From: Chloroflexota bacterium
Lineage (GTDB): Bacteria > Chloroflexota > Anaerolineae > Anaerolineales > UBA11858
DNA length: 5,647 nt
Reading direction: 5' to 3'
NCBI GenBank assembly: GCA_003513015.1
Contig: DOTA01000482.1
Coordinates: 1 to 5,647 of the forward strand
The translations under genes were made by a program, and so were the position numbers. Shown here one piece after another: positions 1 to 5,647 of this stretch; the first letter of the stretch is position 1; the number at the start of each line of letters is the position of its first letter. Under the pieces are notes generated by a model that saw only the letters and a program-made list of their open reading frames with translations, was not told where the DNA came from and ran no database searches.

Positions 1-1
1 G

Positions 2-1780
2 ACGGGATTTGTGATCGGCGATGAAGCCCCCAGTTTATATGAATATTCCGCCTCACGGATTGCCACCCGCCCCGACATAGTCCCCGCTTTGGCGCTGGAT
101 TTGCCCCCCGCAGGAGAGCAGCGTCAGGATTTTTGGGTGATCCCGGTAAAAATGATTGAATCTGTTACCTGGAGCGATGGCGAACCCCTCACCGCGCATG
201 ATGTTGTTTTTACCATCGAAACCGTTTTTGCTTTGCAACTTGGTGAAACCTGGTCTGATTTTTATCCCGCGCAAAGTTTAGCGGCTGTCAAAGCCGTGGA
301 TGATTACACCGTTGAATTTTCTTTTTATTCGCAGCCCGGTTTAAGCGAGTGGCAGTATGCTGTGGCCCTTGGCCCCATTTTGCCCCAGCACTTTTGGCAG
401 CCCTATGTGGATGAAGCCCTCGCTAACCTCGCCGATGTGCCGCCGCCCCAAACCTGTGATGGCATCTTGACTGAAACCCAACAAGCCGCCTGTCAGGCCT
501 ACGCCAAAGCCCGCCGCTCCCTCTACGCTGTCGAACCGGTTTCTCCGCCCTCGGGCGGCGGCTATGTCACCGCCGGGTTTACCTCCGATCGCACCATTCG
601 CCGCAAACTCAACCCCTATTTCTATGCCGCGGGCTTCAAAATCAGCGAATATGCCAATGGGGCTTGGGAGCGCGTCTTCCCGGATGGCACCTTGCAGCAG
701 TTTTATGGCGAACCCCAGGGCGAACCGCTGCTCAGTTACCACCGCGGACCGTTCAACCGCTCGATTGAATTCTCGATCTACGAATCCGATGTGGTGGCCT
801 ATGATATTCTCGCCAAGGGGCGCGTGGATTATGTGCTCAACCCCGATAGCCTAACCGATGAATGGCTGCGGCAAACCGCCCAAGCGAGTGAAATCGAAGC
901 CTATACCAGCGCGCAAAACAATCTAGCCTATCTGGCCTTCAATTTGCGCCGCGCTCCCTTTGATCGCCTCGAATTTCGACAGGCCCTCGAAATTTTGATC
1001 GACCGTGAGCGCATCACTCAGAAAGATTTGGCAGGTTTGGCTTACCCGGCTGATGCCATCGTGCCGCAGCAAAATGCTTTTTGGTGGAGCCCTTCCCTGG
1101 GTTCCGGGGAGGAAACCCTTTCCCCGCAAGTGCGGTTCGAAACGGCCCTGCAAATCCTCAAAGTGGCTGGCTGGTCCTGGAAAACGGAACCCACCTGGGA
1201 TCCAATAACTCAGCAAATCATCCCGGGCGTGGAATTGCGCCAACCCGGCGGCGGCCCCATGCCCGAAACCAATCTGATCTTTCCGTCTGCCGCGTCAGAT
1301 GTGCTCATGGCCGTTTTTGGTCAGGAAATCGCCGATATTCTGACCAATTTAGGCATTCCCGTGGTTGCTGAAAGCCTGGAGCGTGAGATTCTTGTCAACC
1401 GGGCCTTGATCGCGGGCGGCAGTTTCGATTTGTATATCCTCGATTGGCGTTTGCCGCTTTATCCGGGATATTTGTGCCAGCTATTTACCAGCACAAATGA
1501 TACCTTGCTCACCGGTGGATACAACACGACCGGCTATAACAACCCCAGTTTCGACGCGCTTTGCGATCCGTTTTTGCTCGAACCCGAGGCTCAGACCGCC
1601 CAAAAGCTGGCTCAGCAAATGCAAAACTTGCTGGCAGCCGATTTACCTTATATCCCGCTGTTCAATCCTCAGGTTGTAGATATGATGCACACCAACGTGA
1701 TTTTGCCATACTCGCCCATCTTTGGTGGCCTTGCCTCCAGCCAGGGTTTTCAGAATGACACACGCGTCTTGAATAAATAA
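2..1780 (+). CDS. ABC transporter solute-binding protein, family 5 (peptide/opine/nickel type), 5'-partial
   Basis: This is the extracytoplasmic binding component of an ABC importer of the oligopeptide/dipeptide/nickel class (SBP_bac_5 family). The reading frame is open from the first bases. A GTG at 11 could serve as a start, but the protein there already reads like the mature N-terminus (VIGDEAPSLYEYS, comparable to the 'xEPxSLxPY' opening of the family). No signal peptide or lipobox is visible, so the true start lies upstream. Numbering from GTG 11, the hallmarks are TWSDGEPLTAHDVVF (residues 53-67) and the family signature around 305-334 (NLRRAPFD followed by FRQALEILIDRERI). Near the C-terminus, NTTGYNNPSFDAL matches the usual 'YSNPEvDaLL' segment. 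There are exactly four cysteines (149, 161, 489, 518), spaced as two local pairs, which fits an exported protein. The ligand cannot be predicted. The permease and ATPase genes are not in the window and would be expected upstream, because an unrelated gene follows. Family assignment is secure; substrate is unknown. Confidence 0.9.
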   Translation, partial: TGFVIGDEAPSLYEYSASRIATRPDIVPALALDLPPAGEQRQDFWVIPVKMIESVTWSDGEPLTAHDVVFTIETVFALQLGETWSDFYPAQSLAAVKAVDDYTVEFSFYSQPGLSEWQYAVALGPILPQHFWQPYVDEALANLADVPPPQTCDGILTETQQAACQAYAKARRSLYAVEPVSPPSGGGYVTAGFTSDRTIRRKLNPYFYAAGFKISEYANGAWERVFPDGTLQQFYGEPQGEPLLSYHRGPFNRSIEFSIYESDVVAYDILAKGRVDYVLNPDSLTDEWLRQTAQASEIEAYTSAQNNLAYLAFNLRRAPFDRLEFRQALEILIDRERITQKDLAGLAYPADAIVPQQNAFWWSPSLGSGEETLSPQVRFETALQILKVAGWSWKTEPTWDPITQQIIPGVELRQPGGGPMPETNLIFPSAASDVLMAVFGQEIADILTNLGIPVVAESLEREILVNRALIAGGSFDLYILDWRLPLYPGYLCQLFTSTNDTLLTGGYNTTGYNNPSFDALCDPFLLEPEAQTAQKLAQQMQNLLAADLPYIPLFNPQVVDMMHTNVILPYSPIFGGLASSQGFQNDTRVLNK

Positions 1781-1860
1781 GGTTCTTTGGGAATCTCCGT
1801 AATGAGCAAAACACCCCACATCACCCTTTACAACGGCAATTCCCAGAGAGCCATAAATAA
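1773..1860. repeat. Imperfect inverted repeat flanked by 8-bp direct repeats
   Basis: The arm at 1781-1800 (ggttctttgggaatctccgt) and the arm at 1833-1852 are reverse complements at 16 of 20 positions. Two of the four mismatches become G-U pairs in RNA read from the + strand. The loop is 32 nt. The 72-bp unit is bracketed by the identical octamer ataaataa at 1773-1780 and 1853-1860. The left octamer includes the TAA stop of the upstream gene. The layout resembles a tiny non-autonomous inverted-repeat element with a target duplication. It could equally be a 3'-end RNA hairpin that protects or terminates the upstream message, although there is no T-run after it. The pairing is seen in the sequence; either role is inference. 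Confidence 0.5.
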
Positions 1861-1864
1861 ACCA

Positions 1865-1873
1865 TGATAAAAT
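1865..1873 (+). promoter_or_regulatory. Possible extended -10 promoter element for the response regulator gene
   Basis: TGATAAAAT fits an extended -10 (TGn followed by a TATAAT-like hexamer, TAAAAT at 1868-1873). No good -35 hexamer lies at the usual distance, which would fall in the right arm of the inverted repeat. Transcription from it would begin at about 1880, so the message would have almost no leader before the ATG at 1883. This is an AT-rich stretch, so a chance match is possible. Confidence 0.3.
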
Positions 1874-1882
1874 ACCGACAAG

Positions 1883-2974
1883 ATGATTAAGAAGACCAGA
1901 GCCAAGTATCGAATTTTAATCGTGGATGACCAGCGAGATGTGCGGAACGTTTTGAGTTCCAGCATTGAAACGCTTGGCTCGGATTTTGGGGTGCTGGCCG
2001 TACCCTCGGGGGAAGAGGCCGTTTTAGAGCTTTCGTTGCAAAAATTTGATCTTCTGGTCACCGACGTGCGGCTGCCAGGCATTTCGGGATTGGATGTGTT
2101 GCGCCGGGTGCGCTCCAGCCAGCCGGATTTGAAAATTATCTTGATTACCGGGATTTTAGATCCGGTGATCCGGCGTAACGTGGCGGATGCCGGGGCTGAC
2201 GCCTTCTTCCTGAAACCTGTGGAACCGGCTGATTTTCTTGATGCGATCGAACGCTGTTTGGGGATTGTGGCAGAAAAAATGCCCCCATCTAACCTTCTGC
2301 AACCCCCTCCCGAAGAGCAAGCTTCCGATGAAGGTGTTTCGGATCGATTAACCGGTCTGCGGCAGGAATTAGAGGCCTTTGCAACGGTGCTGTTGGATGA
2401 GCGCGGCCGCGTGGTAGCCCAATCTGGGGAATTGCCCGATCAAGAGGCCGCGGCAGAGACTTTATTTCAAGCCTTGATGGCAGGTTTTAGCGCGGGAATG
2501 AAGGTTTCACATTATCTTGGAGCTACTCGCCCCGATAGCCTGACTTACTACGGCGGCACGAAATATGCGCTCTTTTTTGCGCCCGTCAGCAACTCGCACG
2601 CTTTGCTGGTGGTTGTTAACGCCGTGCAGATTGATGAACAAATCAGTAACACCGTACAAAACGTTTATACGGCGTTGTATGATCTCCAAAATATTCTGGA
2701 GCGGATCGGGGTTTCAGTCCGTGCCGAAGAACCGTTGCCGCTGGGAGATGAAGTCGAATTGATAGACGAGGAAGAAGAATTCGAAGAAGATGAGGAACAT
2801 GCCCCCATTCTCGATGCCATCTTTGAAAACGTATCTGTAAAAGGTTCTCAAGAGTTGGATGCCTTTTGGGACGCGCTCGCGGATGATTCATCTAGCAAAT
2901 CTTCGGCTGCCGATGTTTTGACCTATGAACAAGCCTTGCAATTAGGGCTGACGCCCCAAGACGAAAAGGCCTGA
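1883..2974 (+). CDS. Response regulator: receiver domain plus roadblock/LC7-like domain and acidic tail
   Basis: This 363-residue cytoplasmic protein is a two-component receiver with no DNA-binding output domain. The receiver spans about residues 8-128 and has every key residue: the acidic pair D15/D16, phospho-acceptor D61 in LLVTDVRLPG, T89 at the switch position, and K111 in the FFLKP motif. A proline- and glutamate-rich linker follows (about 133-150). Residues about 152-277 look like a small alpha/beta domain of the roadblock/LC7 (longin-like) type: VLLDERGRVVAQSGE, then a YYGGTKYALFFAPV strand pair, a hydrophobic LLVVV strand and a C-terminal amphipathic helix. The last ~85 residues are low complexity and strongly acidic, with a run at 295-305 (DEEEEFEEDEE). 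Output is therefore probably protein-protein interaction, for example with a small GTPase or a kinase, by analogy with roadblock domains. No histidine kinase is adjacent, so this is an orphan regulator here. The ATG lacks a clear Shine-Dalgarno sequence. The receiver call is certain; the roadblock call is moderate and made by eye. Confidence 0.9.
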   Translation: MIKKTRAKYRILIVDDQRDVRNVLSSSIETLGSDFGVLAVPSGEEAVLELSLQKFDLLVTDVRLPGISGLDVLRRVRSSQPDLKIILITGILDPVIRRNVADAGADAFFLKPVEPADFLDAIERCLGIVAEKMPPSNLLQPPPEEQASDEGVSDRLTGLRQELEAFATVLLDERGRVVAQSGELPDQEAAAETLFQALMAGFSAGMKVSHYLGATRPDSLTYYGGTKYALFFAPVSNSHALLVVVNAVQIDEQISNTVQNVYTALYDLQNILERIGVSVRAEEPLPLGDEVELIDEEEEFEEDEEHAPILDAIFENVSVKGSQELDAFWDALADDSSSKSSAADVLTYEQALQLGLTPQDEKA

Positions 2975-2985
2975 TCTTTTCTCGC

Positions 2986-3014
2986 ATCAGCGTTTTGCAA
3001 TTCGGTGATTTTTT
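2986..3014 (+). terminator. Weak candidate intrinsic terminator after the response regulator gene
   Basis: Eleven bases after the stop codon, ATCA-g-CG (2986-2992) can pair with CG-g-TGAT (3003-3009) around a 10-nt loop. One G-G mismatch interrupts the stem. Six Ts follow at 3009-3014 and more T-rich sequence continues to 3024. The stem is short (six pairs), but the immediate T-run and the position between a gene end and an independent tRNA promoter make termination plausible. Confidence 0.4.
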
Positions 3015-3028
3015 AGTTTTCTTTGGCA

Positions 3029-3058
3029 TTGGCAATCTGCAAGAGCTTGTGATACAAT
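3029..3058 (+). promoter_or_regulatory. Promoter for tRNA-Gln (-35 TTGGCA, -10 TACAAT)
   Basis: TTGGCA at 3029-3034 and TACAAT at 3053-3058 are separated by 18 bp and are each close to the housekeeping sigma consensus. The predicted start at about 3065 lies roughly 27 bp before the mature tRNA 5' end, a normal distance for a tRNA leader. A second TTGGCA sits directly upstream at 3023-3028, making a tandem TTGGCATTGGCA, but its 24-bp spacing to the -10 is too long to be the main -35. Confidence 0.6.
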
Positions 3059-3091
3059 TCAGCCCGCCTCGGCAAAAAGGCACTTTTACAC

Positions 3092-3162
3092 AGGGGAGTG
3101 GTGCAAGGGCAGCACAGCAGTCTTTGGAACTGTTGATCCTGGTTCGAATCCGGGCTCCCCTG
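3092..3162 (+). tRNA. tRNA-Gln (anticodon UUG)
   Basis: A full 71-nt cloverleaf can be drawn. The acceptor stem aggggag (3092-3098) pairs perfectly with ctcccct (3155-3161). The D arm has stem gtgc/gcac with a 7-nt loop. The anticodon stem gcagt/actgt has loop ctttgga (3122-3128) and anticodon TTG at 3124-3126, reading CAA. The variable loop is only four nt (TGAT, 3134-3137). The T arm is cctgg/ccggg with the classical TTCGAAT loop. The discriminator base is G at 3162, as usual for glutamine tRNAs. CCA is not encoded (CCT follows) and must be added by the CCA-adding enzyme. The first pair is A1-U72, whereas many bacterial tRNA-Gln have U1-A72. It has its own promoter upstream, and a T-rich tail (3165-3172) follows. 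Confidence 0.95.
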
Positions 3163-3283
3163 CCTTGTTTTTGTGATGATATCCCTACTCGAAGAAGACC
3201 CTGATTTAGGTTCAAATCAAATATATATCACCCAAGCAAGCTTCGTGTTGATCTTTGGTCTGCACGATGTTTGTTTTTAATCT

Positions 3284-3287
3284 GGAG
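3284..3287 (+). promoter_or_regulatory. Shine-Dalgarno site that fixes the glmU start
   Basis: GGAG ends six bases before the ATG at 3294. The in-frame alternatives upstream, TTG 3255 and ATG 3267, have no comparable site and would add 13 or 9 residues not typical of GlmU, which normally begins just before the LAAGxGTRM loop. Confidence 0.7.
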
Positions 3288-3293
3288 ATTTTT

Positions 3294-4637
3294 ATGCGTA
3301 TTACCCCTGTAGTTCTCGCAGCCGGACAAGGCACTCGGATGAAATCAGATTTGCCCAAGGTTCTGCATCCGGTGTTGGGGCGACCTTTGGTTTGGCACGC
3401 AATCCATACCCTCAAACAAGTAACGGATGTAAAACCCGTTTTGGTGGTTGGGCATGGGGCTGAGGAAGTCCAAAAATTGATCGGCGAAGAGGCTCGTTTT
3501 GCCTATCAAGAACAACAATTGGGCACCGGGCACGCCGTGATGCAAACCGCAGATTTGCTCAAAGGCCAAACCGAATATGTGTTGGTTTCGTATGCCGACA
3601 TGCCCCTACTGTCAGCCGAAACCTTCCAACAGATCCTCGATACCCAGCTCCAAAATGCCGGCCCCCTCACCATTCTGACGAATATCGTGGATGATCCGCG
3701 CGGTTTTGGGCGCGTAATCCGCGACGCCAATGGGAATGTCCAAGCCATCGTGGAAGAACTCCACGCCACCCCGGAGCAACGCAAAACCCGCGAACTCAAT
3801 ACCGGCTTGTATTGTTTCCGGGCGGATTGGCTTTGGGGTGCCTTGGAACGCATTCCGCTTTCGCCCAAAGGCGAATACTACCTGACGGATTTAGTTGGCA
3901 TCGCTGTAAGCGATGGCTTGGCCGTTCAAACGGTTACCATTACCGATCCGGTGGAAGTCATCGGCATCAACACGCGTGTGCATCTGGCCGAAGCCACGGC
4001 GCGTATGCGGGAACGGGTAAACCGTCATTGGATGTTGGCAGGAGTCACGATTATCGACCCTCAAACCACCTTCATCGAAGTGGATGTTACCCTGGGGCAG
4101 GATACGGTGATCTGGCCCAATACTTATCTGCAGGGTGATACCAAAGTCGGCTCAGGCTGCGAGTTGGGTCCCAATGCTGTGATCCGCGATACGCAGATCG
4201 GCAGCCATTGCAAGGTGTTTGCTTCAGTGCTGGAACATGCGCTCTTGGAAGATCATGTTGATGTGGGTCCCTTTGGGCATCTGCGCAAAGGAGCGCATCT
4301 GGCGCAAGGTGTGCACATGGGGAATTTTGGCGAGGTCAAAAACTCCTATTTGGGGCCGGGCACCAAAATGGGGCATTTCTCATATCTCGGAGATGCCACC
4401 CTTGGGACAGATGTCAATATTGGGGCCGGGACGATCACCTGTAATTACGATGGCAAAAGCAAGCATCCCACTGAAATTGGGGATAAGGCCTTTATCGGGA
4501 GTGACACCATGTTGGTGGCTCCCATCAAGATTGGGGAAGGTGCGCGTACCGGGGCGGGTTCCGTTGTCACCAAAGATATACCGCCCAACACCCTGGCAGT
4601 TGGTGTTCCCGCGCGTAAAATTCGCAAAATGACGTAA
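3294..4637 (+). CDS. glmU: Bifunctional GlmU: GlcN-1-P acetyltransferase / GlcNAc-1-P uridylyltransferase
   Basis: This cytoplasmic enzyme carries out the last two steps to UDP-GlcNAc, the precursor of peptidoglycan and other envelope glycans: acetyl-CoA-dependent acetylation of glucosamine-1-phosphate, then uridylyl transfer from UTP. It has 447 residues, slightly shorter than the ~456 of E. coli. The N-terminal pyrophosphorylase domain (about 1-225) has the nucleotide loop [18 protein letters not shown] (8-25, with R15 and K22), QQLGTGHA (74-81), the metal-site aspartate D102 in YADMPLL, GFGRV, IVEE and ELNTG. The C-terminal left-handed beta-helix (about 245-447) is built of hexapeptide repeats and has the acetyltransferase residues R331, K349, catalytic-base candidate H361, Y364 and N375 in [14 protein letters not shown]. 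Both halves therefore look active. The short E. coli-like C-terminal tail is missing, and the protein ends in the acetyltransferase-type sequence GVPARKI. The start at 3294 is set by the GGAG site. No convincing promoter was found in 3163-3293; read-through from the tRNA promoter is possible. Confidence 0.97.
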   Translation: MRITPVVLAAGQGTRMKSDLPKVLHPVLGRPLVWHAIHTLKQVTDVKPVLVVGHGAEEVQKLIGEEARFAYQEQQLGTGHAVMQTADLLKGQTEYVLVSYADMPLLSAETFQQILDTQLQNAGPLTILTNIVDDPRGFGRVIRDANGNVQAIVEELHATPEQRKTRELNTGLYCFRADWLWGALERIPLSPKGEYYLTDLVGIAVSDGLAVQTVTITDPVEVIGINTRVHLAEATARMRERVNRHWMLAGVTIIDPQTTFIEVDVTLGQDTVIWPNTYLQGDTKVGSGCELGPNAVIRDTQIGSHCKVFASVLEHALLEDHVDVGPFGHLRKGAHLAQGVHMGNFGEVKNSYLGPGTKMGHFSYLGDATLGTDVNIGAGTITCNYDGKSKHPTEIGDKAFIGSDTMLVAPIKIGEGARTGAGSVVTKDIPPNTLAVGVPARKIRKMT

Positions 4638-4694
4638 ATGCCGCCTCGCTCTAATAGTATCAGAGTGTGTTGCGCGTTTTTGAATAGAGAAGAA

Positions 4695-5647
4695 ATGAAT
4701 CCTTTGTTGATTGGTTTATTAGTAAGTTTAGTAATCCTTGTGATCCTCGATTTTTTAGCAATTGCAGCCCGGTCGGGCTTGCAGCATGCTGTTCTGGCCC
4801 GCCTGCTGCAATTGCAAGAGCAAGGTGAAAGTAAAGCTCCGCCCTCCCTAGTATTGGTGAATCAACTCCCGCGCTCGGATGCCGGATTGCATTTAGCGCA
4901 ATCTCTGACGCGATTTTTGCTCATGGGTGGAATTTTGTTATTGATCTTGCAATATGTGGTTAGTTGGTCGCTCTGGCTGGCCCTGGGGATTTTCTTCCTG
5001 GTGGGTTTAGTGATCGCCTGGAGTGAGTGGCTCGTGGCGCGTACTGTTAGCCGGAACGCGGAAATCTGGTTGATGCGTATGTCCGGGTATACTCGTCTGG
5101 TGAGTATCGTTTTCTCTCCGTTTATCAGTTTGGCTCTATTTTTTTCCGGCGAGACGGACAATCCATCTGATGGGCAAAACAAAGTCACCGAAGATGAGCT
5201 GATCACCCTGGTGGATGCCAGCGAGCAAAATGGCATTATTGAACTAGAAGAACGCCAGATGATCCACTCGATCATCCAATTGGGCGAAACTGTGACCCGC
5301 GAAATTATGGTGCCGCGCATCGATGTGATAGCACTGGATGTAAAAGCGCCCCTCACCGAAGCCATGGATAAACTGATTGAATCCGGTTTTTCGCGGGTTC
5401 CCGTTTTTGAAGATACGGTTGATAACATCATTGGCCTTTTATATGCCAAAGATCTGATTTCGCTCTGGCGGGCTGGCCGCGATCATGCTGAAGGTTTGCG
5501 CGATGTGCTGCGCGAACCCTATTTTGTCCCTGAAGCCAAAAAAGTGGATGAACTGCTCACAGAACTTCAGAGCCGCCACGTTCATATGGCGATTGTGGTC
5601 GACGAATATGGCGGTGTGGCTGGGGTTGTGACCCTTGAGGATATTAT
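4695..5647 (+). CDS. CNNM-like membrane protein with CBS domain pair (CorC/HlyC family), 3'-partial
   Basis: The frame is open to the window end, giving 317 residues. The N-terminal half is a DUF21/CNNM-type membrane domain. Hydrophobic segments lie at about 4-25, 74-90 and 93-110, and a fourth, weaker one at about 135-151. The cytoplasmic part begins with the family linker (TEDELITLVDASEQNGIIELEE, read in pieces over 165-186), and IMVPR at 204-208 opens the first CBS motif (about 205-265, with GFSRVPVFE and IIGLLYAKDL). The second CBS motif (from about 275) includes HMAIVVDEYGGVAGVVTLEDI and is cut by the window end, so any CorC_HlyC C-terminal domain is not visible. Family members are linked to magnesium/cobalt efflux or to ion-transport regulation, with CBS domains binding adenine nucleotides. 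The membrane domain here is divergent: the usual 'AAE' after the first helix reads AAR, and the usual GExxPK reads SEWLVA, so transport is uncertain. ATG 4695 is preferred over TTG 4680; a weak purine-rich site (AGAGAAG) precedes it. It lies 57 bp after glmU and may share its transcript. Confidence 0.88.
   Translation, partial: MNPLLIGLLVSLVILVILDFLAIAARSGLQHAVLARLLQLQEQGESKAPPSLVLVNQLPRSDAGLHLAQSLTRFLLMGGILLLILQYVVSWSLWLALGIFFLVGLVIAWSEWLVARTVSRNAEIWLMRMSGYTRLVSIVFSPFISLALFFSGETDNPSDGQNKVTEDELITLVDASEQNGIIELEERQMIHSIIQLGETVTREIMVPRIDVIALDVKAPLTEAMDKLIESGFSRVPVFEDTVDNIIGLLYAKDLISLWRAGRDHAEGLRDVLREPYFVPEAKKVDELLTELQSRHVHMAIVVDEYGGVAGVVTLEDI

Noticed and set aside
11..13. GTG at 11 as the true start of the solute-binding protein
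   Set aside because: There is no signal peptide or lipobox, the frame is open further upstream to the window edge, and the residues there already match the mature N-terminal region of the family.
341..742. A 133-codon open frame on the - strand
   Set aside because: It is a shadow of the solute-binding protein gene, which has strong family motifs in the + frame. It shows no domain or ribosome-binding site.
2963..2990. gaaaag/cttttc and ctgat/atcag inverted repeats at the end of the response regulator gene
   Set aside because: They are mutually exclusive, five to six pairs long, and partly inside the coding region. The hairpin at 2986-3009 with its T-run is the better terminator candidate.
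3202..3219. Six-base inverted repeat (tgattt/aaatca) and AT-rich stretch 3219-3229 before glmU
   Set aside because: It is short and AT-rich, with no matching -35 for the TATATA-like element. I see no reliable promoter, operator or riboswitch in 3163-3293.
3255..3293. N-terminal extension of GlmU from TTG 3255 or ATG 3267
   Set aside because: The ATG at 3294 has a GGAG site at proper spacing and gives the standard GlmU N-terminus.
4645..4681. Stem-loop between glmU and the CBS gene with T5 downstream
   Set aside because: CTCT/AGAG plus flanking wobble pairs can form a short stem (4645-4669), but the T-run begins seven bases after it and is only five long, so termination is not convincing. 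The 57-bp gap is compatible with an operon.
4862..5449. A 195-codon open frame on the - strand
   Set aside because: It lies wholly antisense to the CBS/CNNM gene, whose + strand protein has clear family motifs. The - strand product is Ser/Arg/Thr-rich without recognisable domains.

Overview
The window has four protein genes and one tRNA gene, all on the + strand. In order they are: the 3' portion of an ABC-transporter solute-binding protein gene; a response regulator with a non-DNA-binding C-terminal region; tRNA-Gln(UUG); a complete glmU; and the 5' portion of a membrane CNNM/CBS-domain (CorC/HlyC-like) protein gene that runs off the window. Base composition is close to balanced. The protein styles suggest an environmental bacterium: a receiver fused to a roadblock-like domain and acidic tail, a divergent family-5 solute-binding protein, and a tRNA without encoded CCA. 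Chloroflexota of the Anaerolineae type is my best guess, from general family resemblance only and not from a marker gene.

Layout: 2-1780 is the solute-binding protein (N-terminus outside). 1781-1882 is a short gap dominated by an imperfect inverted repeat flanked by 8-bp direct repeats, followed by a possible extended -10 element just upstream of the next start codon. 1883-2974 is the response regulator. 2975-3091 holds a weak terminator-like hairpin and a good promoter for the tRNA. 3092-3162 is tRNA-Gln. 3163-3293 is a leader without a convincing promoter but with a clear ribosome-binding site. 3294-4637 is glmU. 4638-4694 is a short spacer. 4695-5647 is the CNNM/CBS protein (partial).

The genes do not form an obvious single pathway. 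The solute-binding protein captures a peptide-like ligand outside the membrane. The response regulator is a phosphorylation-controlled signalling protein that probably acts through protein contacts. GlmU makes UDP-GlcNAc for the cell envelope. The last gene is a predicted membrane protein with regulatory CBS domains, perhaps in ion transport, and may be co-transcribed with glmU. I do not see a mobile element with a transposase, a CRISPR array, a defence system or a biosynthetic cluster. The most useful second looks are the inverted repeat between the first two genes, the response regulator's C-terminal region, the degenerate membrane domain of the last gene, and the A1-U72 pair of tRNA-Gln.
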